Assembly (NCBI GenBank): GCA_022496805.1
Contig: CM040100.1
Coordinates: forward strand, 20,613,009-20,677,008
From: Pohlia nutans
Taxonomy: Eukaryota > Streptophyta > Bryopsida > Bryales > Mniaceae
Length of the DNA: 64,000 nucleotides
Reading direction: 5' to 3'
Part shown: positions 12,000 through 23,774 of the stretch, one piece after another
Layout: the number at the start of each line of letters is the position of its first letter
Numbering within the stretch: the first letter of the stretch is position 1
The notes under the pieces: model-generated
Database searches by the model: none
What the model saw: the letters and a program-made list of their open reading frames with translations, nothing else
Told to the model about the DNA's origin: nothing
Program-made: the position numbers and the translations under genes

Positions 12000-12590
12000 A
12001 TTACTCCATACACAACAATGGCCATCGCCTCTCACTCCATTCAAATTCTCCAGACACAATTGAAGCATTCAAGGTTTCTTTAGCGTAATTCCTAGGAGTG
12101 ATTAGTGAAATGCTCATCGTCGGCAAAACAGCTAACCCTAATGGCTGACACTGACTAATTATTACTCCATACACTAAAATGCTCATCGACTCTCACTCCA
12201 TTCAAATTCTCCACACACAATTGAAGCATTCAAGGTTTCAATTGCGTAATTCCTAGGAGTGATTAGTGAAATGCTCATCGTCGGCAAATCAGCTGACCCT
12301 AATGACTGACACTGATTAATTATTACTCCATACACAACAATGATCATCGACTCTCACTGCATTCAAATTCTCCAGACACAATTAGAGCATTCAAGGTTTC
12401 TTTTGCGTAATTCCTAGGAGTGATTAGTGAAATGCTCACCGTCGGCAAAACAGAGCTTATGGCTAACCCTAATGACTGACACTGATTAAATATTACTCCA
12501 TACACTAAAATGATCATCGACTCTCACTCCATTCAAATTCTCCAGACACAATTGAAGCATTCAAGGTTTTTTTTATTTGCGTGAAATGCT
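12000..12590. repeat. About 160-170-bp tandem array upstream of NAF1
   Basis: Four successive units start with ATTACTCCATACAC near 12001, 12164, 12323 and 12493. Each continues TGATCATCGACTCTCACTCC, a CATTCAAATTCTCCAGACAC block, AGCATTCAAGGTTTC, CGTAATTCCTAGGAGTG and CTAACCCTAATGACTGACAC. A fifth, older unit lies near 11632. The array is 1.4-2.0 kb upstream of the NAF1 start codon and could be amplified promoter or leader sequence. Confidence 0.85.
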
Positions 12591-12712
12591 GGCCAGCTTT
12601 ACCGAGCGGGATGGCTAATAACCACAGTGATGATCGAGGGTCTCCAGAGCATTAATTCAAGGTTTCGTAGGCGTGATTAGTGACAGAGGCGATGGGCTAA
12701 GCCAAGTGAACC

Positions 12713-12994
12713 CTAGTGAGTGACAGTGATGCTTTTTCTGTTGTGTGTTTCTCGGAATTGCCGCCCCAGCAAAGCAGACCATGACGGATTGAATGCGGGA
12801 AGTGACAGGGGCGATGGGATGGGGAGGGCTGGAAGCGCACGGGGCTCCCTGCTGCTGATTTCGGGGCTGTCCACTTCGATGTGCTGCAGATCTAGTGGCA
12901 AGCCCTCCAGAAACAGAACCTGGGGAACGAAGAGCTCTGTTTTGCATTGCCTGGCTGTCTTCTTCTCACTTAGTGTTGCTTGCAGGGAGCCCAT
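12713..12994 (-). CDS. Possible short gene or exon, unrecognised
   Basis: A 93-codon minus-strand frame beginning MGSLQATLSEKKTARQCK lies in a GC-richer island (about 12650-13120), unlike its AT-rich surroundings. It has a hydrophobic patch (LFVPQVLFLEGLPLDLQHIE) and a Ser/Pro-rich end. A TATACAATAAA string sits about 20 bp upstream, and the motif AAACCCTA occurs around 13100 on the plus strand. I recognise no domain. The plus strand is also open here (12720-13118), so the strand is uncertain, and the island could instead be a promoter or first exon. Confidence 0.2.
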   Translation of the reverse strand: MGSLQATLSEKKTARQCKTELFVPQVLFLEGLPLDLQHIEVDSPEISSREPRALPALPIPSPLSLPAFNPSWSALLGRQFRETHNRKSITVTH

Positions 12995-13170
12995 GCATCT
13001 ACGGCTTTATTGTATAGCAGGGAGCTCCCGCCCGAGGAAAGTCCGCGCACAGAAACCCCGAGCCCGAGGGAGGGAAACCCCCAAGATCGAGGGCGGGGTT
13101 TGGATTCTTAAACCCTAAAACCCTATTGGGATTTTCTGATAACAAATCGTCCTAAGGGCCTCTTTACACT

Positions 13171-13271
13171 AGAGGCGAGAAGCGAGAAATTTCAGCCAAT
13201 GAGAAATTGGTCTTTTTGGTTTCTAGGCCTCCCATTGGTTGAAATTTCTCTCCTCACGGCTTCTCGCCTCT
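13171..13271. mobile_element. Small foldback MITE
   Basis: Left arm AGAGGCGAGAAGCGAGAAAT continuing TTCAGCCAATGAGA pairs with the inverse on the right (CCATTGGTTGAAATTTCTC then GGCTTCTCGCCTCT). The right arm has a 9-bp insertion (CTCCTCACG region). It is about 101 bp with no clear target-site duplication. Confidence 0.75.
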
Positions 13272-13720
13272 GAGAAATTCCTCCATGCAGTGGCATTTTG
13301 TGGAATTCCCTTGGATGGGAGAATTCTATGCCATAACTGTCCAAGTTTTGTTAATCTTTAACCGTCCTTCCCTAATTTAAATGGAAGGAGTATTTTTGAG
13401 TTTTAACCAATGGTGGACGTGTATAACATCTTCTGCATGAAATGAATAGAGCCTGAACAGTGTTCTACAATGTAATATAGTTCCATATCAACATTCATTT
13501 ATTTGTATTTATTTATATTAAATGCACACCCAACTCTGGTTTTAACCTCAAAATATAAAAGCAATTCACATTCTAAAAATATAGGTACATACTATTATTG
13601 TCATGGATGATGCTCGAAAAATTTCATAAAAAATGATTCTTCATTATTAGCAATTTATAGTCAAAGTGGTTTGAAAATTGAGAAAACCAAACCCATGGGG
13701 CTTAGTCGGTCCTTTAACCC

Positions 13721-13953
13721 TTAACCCTTAAAGGTCCAAAGAGCCCTTTCCGACCAGTATAATATACCAATACTCCATTGTATTTGGTATAGTTCCACAC
13801 CTCCTATGGGTTTAAAATCAAAAGTGAAGTTCAAATACACGTCAACATGATTTTAATGACCTACTGGGGTCTCAATTTGGAACTTTCTATTTACAACAAA
13901 TGTGAAATATACGCCAACGTACATATTATCCCTATCAGCCCTTTAAGGGTTAA
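13721..13953. mobile_element. TTAA/CCC-end MITE, 233-bp subfamily F (copy 1)
   Basis: Begins TTAACCCTTAAAGGTCCAAA and ends AGCCCTTTAAGGGTTAA. A second copy with the same ends and the same 233-bp length is at 31995-32227, with shared interior strings GGTTCCACACCTCCTATGGG (13791 on) and GGGGTCTCAATTTGG. A second TTAACCC sits immediately outside the left end. Confidence 0.9.
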
Positions 13954-15069
13954 GGACTAAATGAGAATCCCCATAAACAAGCAATTCCCTATTTTTGCAC
14001 TTGGCCAAGTGCAATCATTCCGGGACCTAATTGTGCTAAAAGAAAAAATCTTATCAAAAAATTTGACGAAAAAACATAGATTTCTTTGTTTGTTGAAACT
14101 TGTAGTGTATTGCAATAAAACACTAATATTTCAAATTTTTCATAACAAAAATTTGAATTTCATTTATTTTTAAAATTGCAAGATTGACTATTTAAAAACT
14201 ATTACAAATTATGAATATATTAAGATACTATAACACCGCTGCCAAAGTGTGTGAGAGAAGACATTATTTTTTTTCTTATCTTCCTTTTCTTATTTATTTT
14301 ATTCAATGTGAAAAAGTATATAGGGTACATGGCTCCTTCCTCCATCCTTCAAAACAACATTCAAATGCCGCATACCCTCAGCCCCTCGGCCACGCCAAAA
14401 AAATATATATGGATGAAAGCACAAAAAACTGTACCAAAAAGTTAGTCTGCTATACTAAAATCATAATTTTTTTGGTCAAAAGGCCATAAATTTATATCAA
14501 AATATATTGTATTTTGGTTTTAATTTCATGAAGCCCTCTAGAGTTCTTACAAGTACTTGAACCCAAATTTTCAAAACAAAATCTTCAAAAAAGTTTACAA
14601 AAAGTGATGTTTGAAAATGAATGCCTAAATCCAATCTCGGTTGCAAAATTGATGGCCTTAAATACACTCAATATAAATATATTTTTTATGACATTTGAGA
14701 TAATGATAGAATTGAGGTCATTGTCCAAAAATAAAGTAGAAGAAAAATACGTTTTTATATACATTTTGCTTGTTTTATATCAACTTTGTTGATTGTACGT
14801 AACTACTTTTTCAATTTTGGCCACTTCTACGTCAATAAAAATTTTATAACTACTTATTGAAGATTATTTTCTCAAATATTTTTTGGTAGACTTTATAAAA
14901 CAATAGGTGTTTTATTTTATTGTTATTTACTTTTTTACAAAATTAAAATTTATAATGTATTTTTGAACCCTGCATTGTTGAATGGTCATAAGAGTTAGAG
15001 GTGGTACATTTTTTCGTGCTTTCACCCATATTTTTATTTTTTATTTTTTATTTTTATTTTTTTACATTT
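13954..15069. other. AT-rich intergenic DNA
   Basis: No gene is seen. A block at about 14327-14396 (ending GCATACCCTCAGCCCCTCGG CCACGCC) is a partial copy of the repeat unit described at 15070-15480. The short open frames here are AT-rich and lack protein-like composition. Confidence 0.5.
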
Positions 15070-15480
15070 TTTTCCGGGTTTTCCGAGACTAAGGGTCCGC
15101 TCGCGCGGACCCTCTTTCGTCCTCTCCTCAAGAGAACATAAATTCCCATGCTCCTATGGAGGATGGAGGGTGCGCTGTTGCATACCCTCAACCCCTCCGC
15201 CACGCCCAAAATAAATAAATAAATTTAAAATTAAACAATTAAATAATTAAATAATTAAATAAAATAAAATCGTGAGGCGGCTATGAGAGGGTGTGGAAGA
15301 ACATATGCATGTTCTCTTGAGGGTTAGAGGATGGAGGGTGCGCTGCCGCATACCCTCAGCCCCTTCGCCACGCCCAAAAAAAAATTTAAATTTGTTTTTT
15401 TTTCAGGTTTTCCGGAGCAGAGGGTCCGCGCGCGCGGACCCTCCTTCGTTCATCCTCTCCTCAAAAGAGCATAAATATGT
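15070..15480. repeat. Repeat unit with a GC palindrome, two close copies
   Basis: Two copies of a unit lie about 330 bp apart: GGGTTTTCCG, then GGGTCCGCTCGCGCGGACCC (15093-15112) or the perfect 20-bp palindrome GGGTCCGCGCGCGCGGACCC (15422-15441), then CCTC(T/C)TTCGT and CTCCTCAA(G/A)AGA(A/G)CATAAAT. Each is associated with a block reading GCATACCCTCA(A/G)CCCCT(C/T)CGCCACGCC. The GC-rich core stands out sharply from the surrounding poly-A/T. Confidence 0.8.
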
Positions 15481-15780
15481 TATTCCATGCTCCCATGGCC
15501 ACTTTATATACTTGCCTAAAAAAAATATCAACATGTTCTCCCATGCTCCCATGGCCGCGGAAGAAAGCAAAGGGGCAACTATGCATTATTAGCGACCCGC
15601 AAAAAGTAGATAGATTGATAGATCAATGTTTTATGATTTTTTTGTTTTGTTTTTTGTGCAGGTAGTTGAGGGTGCATAGTCGCGCATTCTTTTTCCTCCT
15701 TTTCTTAGTGCATTTGGAAGCCCCATTGGAATTGACAACGATGTTGTTCATGTGGAATCCCATGGACTCTGTATAGGGGA

Positions 15781-15978
15781 GTGAATCGCTCGGCTCGTTG
15801 TTCTCACAAGTTTGTTCCAAGAGGAACTTGGACAATCTATTTTGATAACACAGTAAAAAAATGTCATGGTGGAGTTGCTATTTGGAGGGAGGAAGCAACA
15901 GCTGCAACAATGGCGCTATATAATTACGTGTGGATGAAGCAAATCACTATTACAAATGAAGCAAAGTCGCATACTTGA
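15781..15978 (+). pseudogene. Possible decayed retrotransposon RNase H fragment
   Basis: The translated frame holds GTWTIYFDNTVKKCHGG and, after a gap, ITITNEAKS. This resembles the order WxxYFDGS...GAG...TNNEAEY of Ty3/gypsy-type ribonuclease H domains, but with the usual DGS replaced by DNT and NEAEY by NEAKS. Stop codons follow at once, and no reverse transcriptase, integrase or LTR is seen nearby. If the match is real, this is a short inactive relic. Chance similarity cannot be excluded. Confidence 0.3.
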
Positions 15979-16589
15979 ATATGTTTAATGCAGATTGAAG
16001 GCATGGATGACTAGAGGTTGCAGAACGAACTAGGTGCTTACTAGAGTAGATGAGTACAATACTATATAGTATGTGGTTTTTTAGTTTAGTTTTCAAGGTA
16101 CTAATTTAAAAGTTTGTACTATTCTTATAAATTGTGAATTTGTAAAGTGCTTTTGTGTATTAAAAAACATATTTAAAACATATTTGTCTATTTGTGGCTT
16201 ACTTTCAATTGCTTACAATATGTTTATATGGTTTTGTAAGATGTATACTTAACCTGTTGTTTGAGAACTCCAACCTCATGTATTTTCTTACATACTATGT
16301 GTCAAGATCAATTTCAAAGGAGAGTTTTGGTGCGTATAGAATCCAATTCAAAAATATTCAAAGCACAAGTAATGGCTTTTTCAAAAAAAAAAGACTCGAC
16401 AATTTCCAAGAATTTGCAATTTATCCCTTTTGCAACCAAATTTGTGAGAGAAAAAAATTGACCAAATAATTCATGCAATTTCTACCAATTTGAATTTTTA
16501 GTGCGCCTGGAAGGCAAGTGCATGATTATTGACCACGGAGACGGGCTTTCCTGCCTTAGAAGTTGGGCCACGGCAAAAGGTCATTTAGG

Positions 16590-16852
16590 GTTTGGAGCAC
16601 GGTATCGTCGATGGGAGGTTTAGGGTTTAGCGCTCACCACCACTGCTTGCAAGAGCTGTCGATTTTCGGCTGCGTTTGCTTCGGGTACAATTCCCCAGTA
16701 CAGAAGCACAGGACTGCGTCACAGGATTGCGCACGCGGAATGTGTCAGGAAGTGTGCTGGCGCACGCATCTCAAGACCCGCCATTTGCCAGATACATGGT
16801 CCAGTACTTTGACGTTGCGTTTCGGTTGACCCTAGACCATGTCTTGCTGGTG
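16590..16852 (+). CDS. Possible first exon or gene fragment, unrecognised
   Basis: A GC-richer stretch preceded by telobox-like motifs (TTTAGGGTTTGG at 16585, GGTTTAGGGTTTAG at 16618), which are common at plant promoters. One frame ends ARYMVQYFDVAFRLTLDHVL directly before a good donor (GTGAGT at 16853). I find no clear start codon or following exon in phase, and no family is recognised. It could be a broken gene, a non-coding leader exon or chance. Confidence 0.2.
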
Positions 16853-17936
16853 AGTTTTTCTGGGTAACCACAACCTCCTTCAATGCAGGGAATCACAGAC
16901 TCGAAGTTTGAGGTTTGAATTCGACATTGGCAACGTCGCTCCGGATGTTTAACGGTTACTGAGCGTTTATCATGTTTCCAGTTGTCAGAGACGGTTTGTT
17001 TTCTGCATTTCCGTCGTCTTCGTGCGCATGTTGTCTGCTGGAAGAGTTGGTCGGTCGATGCGTTTACAGCAGGATTCTTCTTCTTTTTTTAATTGTAGGA
17101 CTACGGCAGGCGAGATTAATGAATGGTAATAAAGCTTTTCCGTCACCATCATGAATACTCGCGAGGATTTGCGGTGGTACGTTGCATAGAATGAGTTAGT
17201 ACTCTAGAGCGTTTTTTTACTCTTATGGAGCGCACGAGAGCTTGATCGTGAGTGTAAATTGGAAGAAATTTCAAACTTACTCCTCGATTGATTGTCGCAT
17301 GTAATTTAGGAGCATCTAAAACCAACACTGTACCTAATTGCAACAGAATCTAAGCACAATAAATCTAGATAGACCATAGATAGCTTATCATTTTGGTCGA
17401 TCAGCCGACTTTAGGCCTCAGTCGAATAGACTCCTTTAGGGTTTCGGGTTTCATTGTTGATGTCCCATGGTATTTGTCTTCTGTCATGCACTTATGCTGT
17501 AGAATGTGAATTGACCGTGGAATGCTTGCTTGCTGATTTCCTGCCACAACCTTGGATACATCATCTGCTGCAATCACACATGTGCATTGTTGCAATCAAG
17601 AATGCAACAACCACCTCCAGTACGAGGAATACCTATTTCTTTGAGTTGTTGCATGTTGTCTAGATGCACTTATTCTATTATCATTGGGTTTCAGCATGAC
17701 ATCACGAACGCTGTTCTTCAGTTAACCTGAAAGCAGAGGAAAATTTCTGTACAAGAGCATTAGATCACAGGGAGTGTCAGAGTGCGAGTATTTTCCCCAA
17801 CTATTTGTGCGCGCTTTTGCAATGAGCTTTTGCAATGAGCTTTGAAGAAGAATGTGGTCCCTTGTCCCTTTGAAGGTTGCTGGTAGAATCAATTGGCAAT
17901 TGTATTGGTGAGAGTATTGTGGTTGTGTGGATTATG
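16853..17936. other. Region with gene-like composition but no resolvable gene
   Basis: Base composition is closer to the gene regions than to the AT-rich intergenic DNA, and several 60-70-codon frames occur on both strands. None has family-like features or consistent splice phases. It may be a leader intron or the remains of a gene starting near 16.6 kb. Confidence 0.3.
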
Positions 17937-18093
17937 CACTACAAGGAGAAGGCGTCGCTTTTCACTCCCTCTGTGAGTCAAACGGCACCACTTCGCACTC
18001 ACCGATTCGTCACGTAGGACAAGCATGTACAATAAAAAAAAAGGCAATGAACAGGATCCTCCTGCGTAAGAAACGACGCCTCTCCTTGTAGTG
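17937..18093. mobile_element. CACTA-type MITE with 3-bp target duplication ATG
   Basis: The left end CACTACAAGGAGAAGGCGTC and right end GACGCCTCTCCTTGTAGTG are inverse over about 19 bp, with a further GCTTTTCA/TAAGAAAC-like extension. ATG flanks both sides (17934-17936 and 18094-18096). CACTACAAG termini with a 3-bp duplication are diagnostic of the CACTA (En/Spm) superfamily. At 157 bp it is non-autonomous. Confidence 0.9.
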
Positions 18094-18096
18094 ATG

Positions 18097-20952
18097 GGGT
18101 GCAACGCAACATGTAGGAATTGCATCGCAGAGTCTCCCCTGAGCTTGCACTGTGACACCCCTATTATATATTCTTTACAAGAAAAGGTGATGTGTGATGA
18201 GATTTGGTGATATAACCTTCAAAAACTTGGATGGAATCAACTAAAATATCTAGCGCCAATTCATCCCAAGGTAACCAAACCTAAAAGAGACAACATCCTG
18301 AATCTGATACCTACAATTAGTATTACAAAGAATGTTTATAGTCTCTAAAACCAATAATAATTTTAAAAAATAACCAATGGTTCATGGTCTCTAAAATCAA
18401 CCAATGGCAGTTGAAGCACTTGATGATTCAAGGGTGTTTGATTGATGGTAGTTTAATGTCAATTGTCGGTTTTCCTATGGTCTCAACTTTGAAAATCCAT
18501 AAAATATTATCGGAGTATCGAAAAGATGCAAAATAATTTGCTTTGTGATTCTTTTCCATTTGCTAACATATTCATCTCAAATTTCAACTATATCCTCACT
18601 CATATCCTCACTCAAAATGGGATCGGAACAAGTGTCACTTTTGAAGATCACATTTCTAACATTTGAAATATAGATTCACTATGTTGATTTGTTATGCAAT
18701 GTTTTGCATCTTCCAATTACATAATTTTATTGTTTTGTATAACTACAGTAGGTAGTTGATGTTGGGAAGTCACTGACCCCGGTGAAAATGAACAAGAATT
18801 GAAGTGAATTCACTATAGTAGTAGAAAAGGGTACTTGGGTATCAACGAATACTATTAGAGTGGTGCCCACAACCTATATTGGCATTATGGACCTTGAATA
18901 CCATACTTTGACACTACAGTCTACCCTCCATACAATGACACTCCATCAAATCTGACAATATCAAATCCAACATTATTGTTTCAAACAATATACATGTCAT
19001 AATAGAGAGGGCTTTCCAAACATGTCAAAATAGAGAGGGACACCTCTATTCATTAATGGTGCACGAAGACCACCCTTTCTACTATACCAAATGGGCTATT
19101 TAGTGTTTGGGATACTATGGTAGTTTACCCCCAAGTTAGACAAAAAATAATTATTTTACCCCATATTCTGTCAAGATCAAAAATTACAGGAGGTTTGTGC
19201 CTAGAATCTTAGAAATTACACCATGAATGTGACAAAGTAAGGACAATTAGGGTGTTAAGTAAGATTCAAGACTTTCCTTGAAGTGTTGTAAGTTGTAACG
19301 AATGAATGATTTGCAACGGTTTTTTTGTAGCTATGCTTAAACTTTCAAAATTACTCATAAAGAATGCTGACGTTTTTCAAAAAATTCTACAAATCTATTT
19401 TTCTCAACACGGACACTATTTAATTTGAATTTTATTTTATTTTTGTAAGAGAAAAATGGATGTAGTGTTCTAATGACATGTAGCAACTTTAAAGTAAACA
19501 TTGCATGCCACCTCGTGTTACTCTCATCACCTGGAAGGAACATGGCACTCTAAATGAAAGTGGGAATTACAAGTGGCAAACTCCTATGTAGGGTAGACAC
19601 TATTTCTTCTCACCTTTGGTAAAAGACATCAATTCTTACTAGACACTAAATAGTCCATTTAGTGTAGTGATTGTACAATGCCCCTAGAAAACATTGTTGC
19701 CTCTCTATTGAATCCAAAAAATGTATACTAAAACAAAACAACATATCTTTATGATCATTCAAGATCTCTCTATAGGAATTTTCATAAGTGAAGCATATCA
19801 ACTCTAGTTTATAGTCTACTTATTAAACTTATAAAATTCTAAAAATTGTGCAATCTATAGTGCGTTTACAAGCCTTGTGGGTCAAGATCTGTGCTATATT
19901 CTATAGCATTTTCATTGGCTATATTTTCTCCAAAAAGAATTCTAATGATTTTTTCTACTATTTGAATTTTTACAATGGCTTTTATTTTTTTAATTAAATA
20001 TTGGAATGTTTTGGAATGTTTTGAATTCTAAATATAGTTGTTTCTGCAAACAAAACTAAAAAAATCAACAAATTGAACCGAACATTATTACTTGGATCAT
20101 CATGATTCAACTTAGTACATCAATGACATACGCCTTGGTATATTGATAGAATTTTGTGGTCATTAGATCATTTCAATGTAAGTGAGAAGCCTTATCAATT
20201 AAACAGTTGTAGAATTTTGAGTAGTCATATGTAGTAGAAAGCACTCTTTAGTTTACTAGATTTATATATAATTCTACAACTTTTTTTTAAATGTTCTTAC
20301 TGAAAAGATGTTTATTTCTAACTTATTTATACATGTGTATAATTAGATGTTCAAAATATATTAGTGATGATTTTAAAATGATTTTCTAAGATCGAACACC
20401 AAAAAACTCTTAAAAAGTTTACCAAAAATAAACATCCTGTTTTTGGAAAGTAAAAATTTGCATGATTGATTGAAATGTTTTCTTCTTGAAGTCTTGATTG
20501 ATTGTCTTAGAAAAAAACCAATTTAGTATCACTTTACATGCAATAGTCGTAGAGCTTCAATTAATCATATATAGTAGGCGACAATCTTTTTTTCACTGTA
20601 TTTTAATGAAAATGTATAATTTTTTGGAACTTTCTTCTAATTAGAAAGATGTTTATTTATAGATTACATATATCCAATTACAGGTTTAAAATCCATCAAT
20701 GATGATTTTTTTAATGAATTTCTAAATTTGAACTCTATAAATTTTCACCAAAATTCAACATTCTTTTTTTGGAAAGTAAAACTTGATACGATTGATTGGA
20801 ATGTTTTCTCCTTGAGGTGTTGATTGAGTATTTTTAAAGAAGTTGATTTTGTATAGCTGTACATGCAATTTTGTGAGTGGTGGAACAAAGGGACAACAAT
20901 CTATTCTTACGGGCACTGTACATCAATATAATTTTTTTTGAGCTCAAATTGT
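18097..20952. other. Gene-free AT-rich DNA
   Basis: About 2.9 kb with no credible open frame, RNA gene or complete element. Two blocks around 20350-20560 and 20650-20860 share strings such as AGATGTTTATTT and GATTGA(A/T)TGTTTTCT(T/C)CTTGA, suggesting an old tandem duplication of roughly 300 bp. Confidence 0.5.
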
Positions 20953-21347
20953 TTAACCCCTAAATGTACCGACCCTTTCAACACAAGTAGATGCTAGCCT
21001 GAAAAAAAGATATTAGCATGGCTCAGATGTACATAACGTGTACACAAGAGGACCATTGCAAGCATAAAATCTACCCAATTTGTTTGATATGCTTGCATTT
21101 GGAGGCCTCTCCAATATTTTCAACATCTCCCCATCACAAAAGATTTACTTTAATTGGTAGAGAATTTAATAGACTTACAAAGGTGACTTGAAAGAAGGTT
21201 ATATGGATAATCAAGTGTGAGTTGTAGGGAAAGAAATAGTTGAAGTTGTAATCAAATGTATTCTAAGTCAAGATTATATGAGAAAGTTACAAGGCCTTAA
21301 ATTTGTTCGTGATCCAGTTTTTGGACACTAGGACATTTAGGGGTTAA
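20953..21347. mobile_element. TTAA/CCC-end MITE, subfamily G (copy 1)
   Basis: Begins TTAACCCCTAAATGTACCGA and ends GGACATTTAGGGGTTAA. Its interior strings (AGTAGATGCTAGCCT, GGCTCAGATGTACAT, GAGGACCATTGCAAGCATAA) recur at 22240-22556 (inverted), 22725-23054 and, partially, 41038-41259. Confidence 0.9.
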
Positions 21348-21781
21348 TCCTTTATGTCCCATGGCCATCTTGTTTCCATTGTAGTTTTAGGGATTCTAGT
21401 ACGTCATCAATCTTTTTTTTGCAAAATTGAAGTTTGAATTTAGAATCTAGTCAAATAATTTGGAAGAATACTTTACAACCTATCCATTGGCTTAAATTAA
21501 ACTACAAAGTTCATTCTTAGGTGTTTCAAGTTTTAATGTATTTGAAAGTATATTGCATTATTTGCACCCTTGCTCACTCATTGAATTTTCAGATTTGATT
21601 ACTTCTTCGCTCGCATTGACGGATTCTTGGACATCAATCAACACTGTTACAGAAATCAAACATAATTTTTTTGGGATACATATTCAGACAGTTGGAGAAA
21701 TTCAAAGCATGGTTGTTGGTGTTTTTTACAATTTCACTGTCAGTCATGCTTTATACATGATTTGAATAAAAAAATTAACCC
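21348..21781. other. Intergenic, one orphan element start
   Basis: The TTAA ending the previous element also begins TTAATCCTTTATGTCCCATG, which resembles the left end of the TTTAGTGCC subtype, but no matching right end is seen. The 70-codon frame at 21553-21765 is not protein-like enough to call. Confidence 0.4.
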
Positions 21782-22113
21782 TTAACCCTTAAACGTCAAC
21801 CCCGGCCCCAGGGGCTTGGTTTAAAGGAATAATTGGAGACAGAGGTTTCATTTCTCAACCAAATCAAGCGATACTTGTTGCGTTGGAAAGCTACTGAAAA
21901 AGCGATCTAGATTCCAAATTTTCGCTTCATTTGGGAGATTGTGGAATCGTTGGTAAGCAATCAAAGTTATCAAATTGAACAAGTTTTGAGGTTGGGGCAG
22001 CTGAAGTTCAGCAGTGCCACAGTGCTACAGTGCTAGCTAGCAGTGCACTGCCGAGCCGTTTTTGAAAATAAAAAATAAAAAAATAAAAAATAAAAAAATA
22101 AAAAATAAAAAAA

Positions 22114-22181
<68 letters not shown>

Positions 22182-22243
22182 CAAAAAAATTAGATTCTTT
22201 CCGGGCTGCCCACCCAGGACGCAAATTGTCGTTTAAGGGTTAA
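21782..22243. mobile_element. TTAA/CCC-end element carrying a (TA)n microsatellite
   Basis: Begins TTAACCCTTAAACGTCAAC and ends AATTGTCGTTTAAGGGTTAA. Near its right end are A-rich TAAAAAA repeats and then an uninterrupted run of about 30 TA dinucleotides (22118-22180), which produces a meaningless Ile-Tyr open frame. The CAGTGC-rich stretch at 22010-22050 also repeats internally. Confidence 0.8.
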
Positions 22244-22556
22244 ACGTCCCAGCGTCCAGAAACTGGATCACGAACAGATAAAAAGCCTTGCAACTTTCTC
22301 AATCTCGGATAACTTTCATCCAAGTCACCTTTATAAAACTATTAAATTTTCTACCAATTCCAACAAATCTCTTGTGATGAGGAGTTGTTGATAATATTGG
22401 AGAGGTCTCCAACTACAAATTTGTCAAATTTGTTGGGTAGATTTTATGATTGCAATGGTCCTCTCATGTACACCACATGTACATCTGAGCCATGCTAATA
22501 TCTATTTTTGAGGCTAGCATCTACTTGTGTTCAAAGGGTTGGTACGTTTAGGAGTT
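22240..22556. mobile_element. Subfamily G element, inverted, with a damaged end
   Basis: This is the inverse of the copy at 20953-21347. It starts TTAAACGTCCCAGCGTCCAG, lacking the expected CCCCTAA after TTAA, and ends CGTTTAGGAGTTGA with TTAA mutated to TTGA. Its first TTAA is shared with the neighbouring element. Confidence 0.75.
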
Positions 22557-22724
22557 GATGGAAGTAAGCAAGATTGGATATCATGAAATACACGTTTGAT
22601 TAAACAACTTCCAAATATCCAGTTATGAATACATGTGAGTACATTTGGAAGCCCATTTGGCCTTCTAAAGTGGTGTCATGAAATCACTTGAATATATCCA
22701 AGTGGGAGTGATAAGAAACAAGTT

Positions 22725-23054
22725 TTAACCTCTAAACGTATCGACCCTTTGAATACAAGTAGATGCTAGCCTCAAAAATAGATATTAGCATGGCTCAAAT
22801 GTACATGAGGCGTACATGAGAGGACCATTACAAGCATAAAATCCACCCAACAAATTTGACATACTTGCAGTTGGAGGCCTCTTCAATATTATCAAGAGCT
22901 CCCCATTACAAGAGATTTATTGTAATTGGTAGAGAATTTAATAGGCTTACAAAGGTGACTTGGATGAAAGTTATCCGAGGTTGTATGAGAAAGTTGCAAA
23001 GCTTTGAATTTGTTCGTGATTCAGTTTCTAAACGCTGGGACGTTTAGAGATTAA
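22725..23054. mobile_element. Subfamily G element (copy 3)
   Basis: Begins TTAACCTCTAAACGTATCGA and ends GGGACGTTTAGAGATTAA. It is in the same orientation as the copy at 20953. The final TTAA is also the first TTAA of the next element. Confidence 0.85.
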
Positions 23055-23774
23055 CCCCTAAATGCCTGGAATCATGCTTTACATGTCACACCTAATTTAA
23101 CCACTATAAATAAGATAAGTATTCAATTTTATATTTTAAGTAGATGAATCCATGTGTCTTCTACAAATCATGAATTTTTCATAAATTTTGGTGAAATTTT
23201 GAAATTACTATAATTTTTTGAAGTGATTTGAAAAAAATTCATATCAATTACAAAATGTACTCATAATTTTCGATTTTTTTACCAGAGGTATAAATTACAA
23301 TTAAGAGCATTATGGTAAATGACAATCATCCGTGTATCTTATTTCTTTTAAATTTTTTTTGCTACACCATAGTAATACATGTCAAACTTCTAACTCCAAT
23401 AAAACACTCAAATTTCAAAGTTTTCCAAAAATTCAAAGTGGAGTAATAACTAGACTTGGTAAGCTTCATTTCATTAGGTAAGCTCAAATGCAATAGAACT
23501 CATTTTTATGGCCTAAATTTAGTTTAAGAAAAAAAATTAGAAAAATCCAAAATACAATACAGGTGAACCGTTTTTACGGCTCTTTTATAGTTGGGACCCC
23601 ATGTAAAATTAACAAATAGTTTGAATGATTTGAATTTAACTTGAAGATGTGGCATGACCAACAAAAATTCTTCACAAAAATAATTGGATGAAAATCATCC
23701 TTGTAACGGTTGGAATTGAATAGTGAATTACATTCATAAGCCAATTTCTGGCCTCCCATTCGTTTAGGGGTTAA
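23051..23774. mobile_element. TTAA/CCC-end element abutting its neighbour
   Basis: Begins TTAACCCCTAAATGCCTGGA and ends CCATTCGTTTAGGGGTTAA. It is about 724 bp and non-coding. The left TTAA (23051-23054) is shared with the previous element, so one inserted exactly at the flank of the other. Confidence 0.8.

Noticed and set aside
22033..22224. 63-codon Ile-Tyr open frame
   Set aside because: It is the translation of a (TA)n microsatellite.
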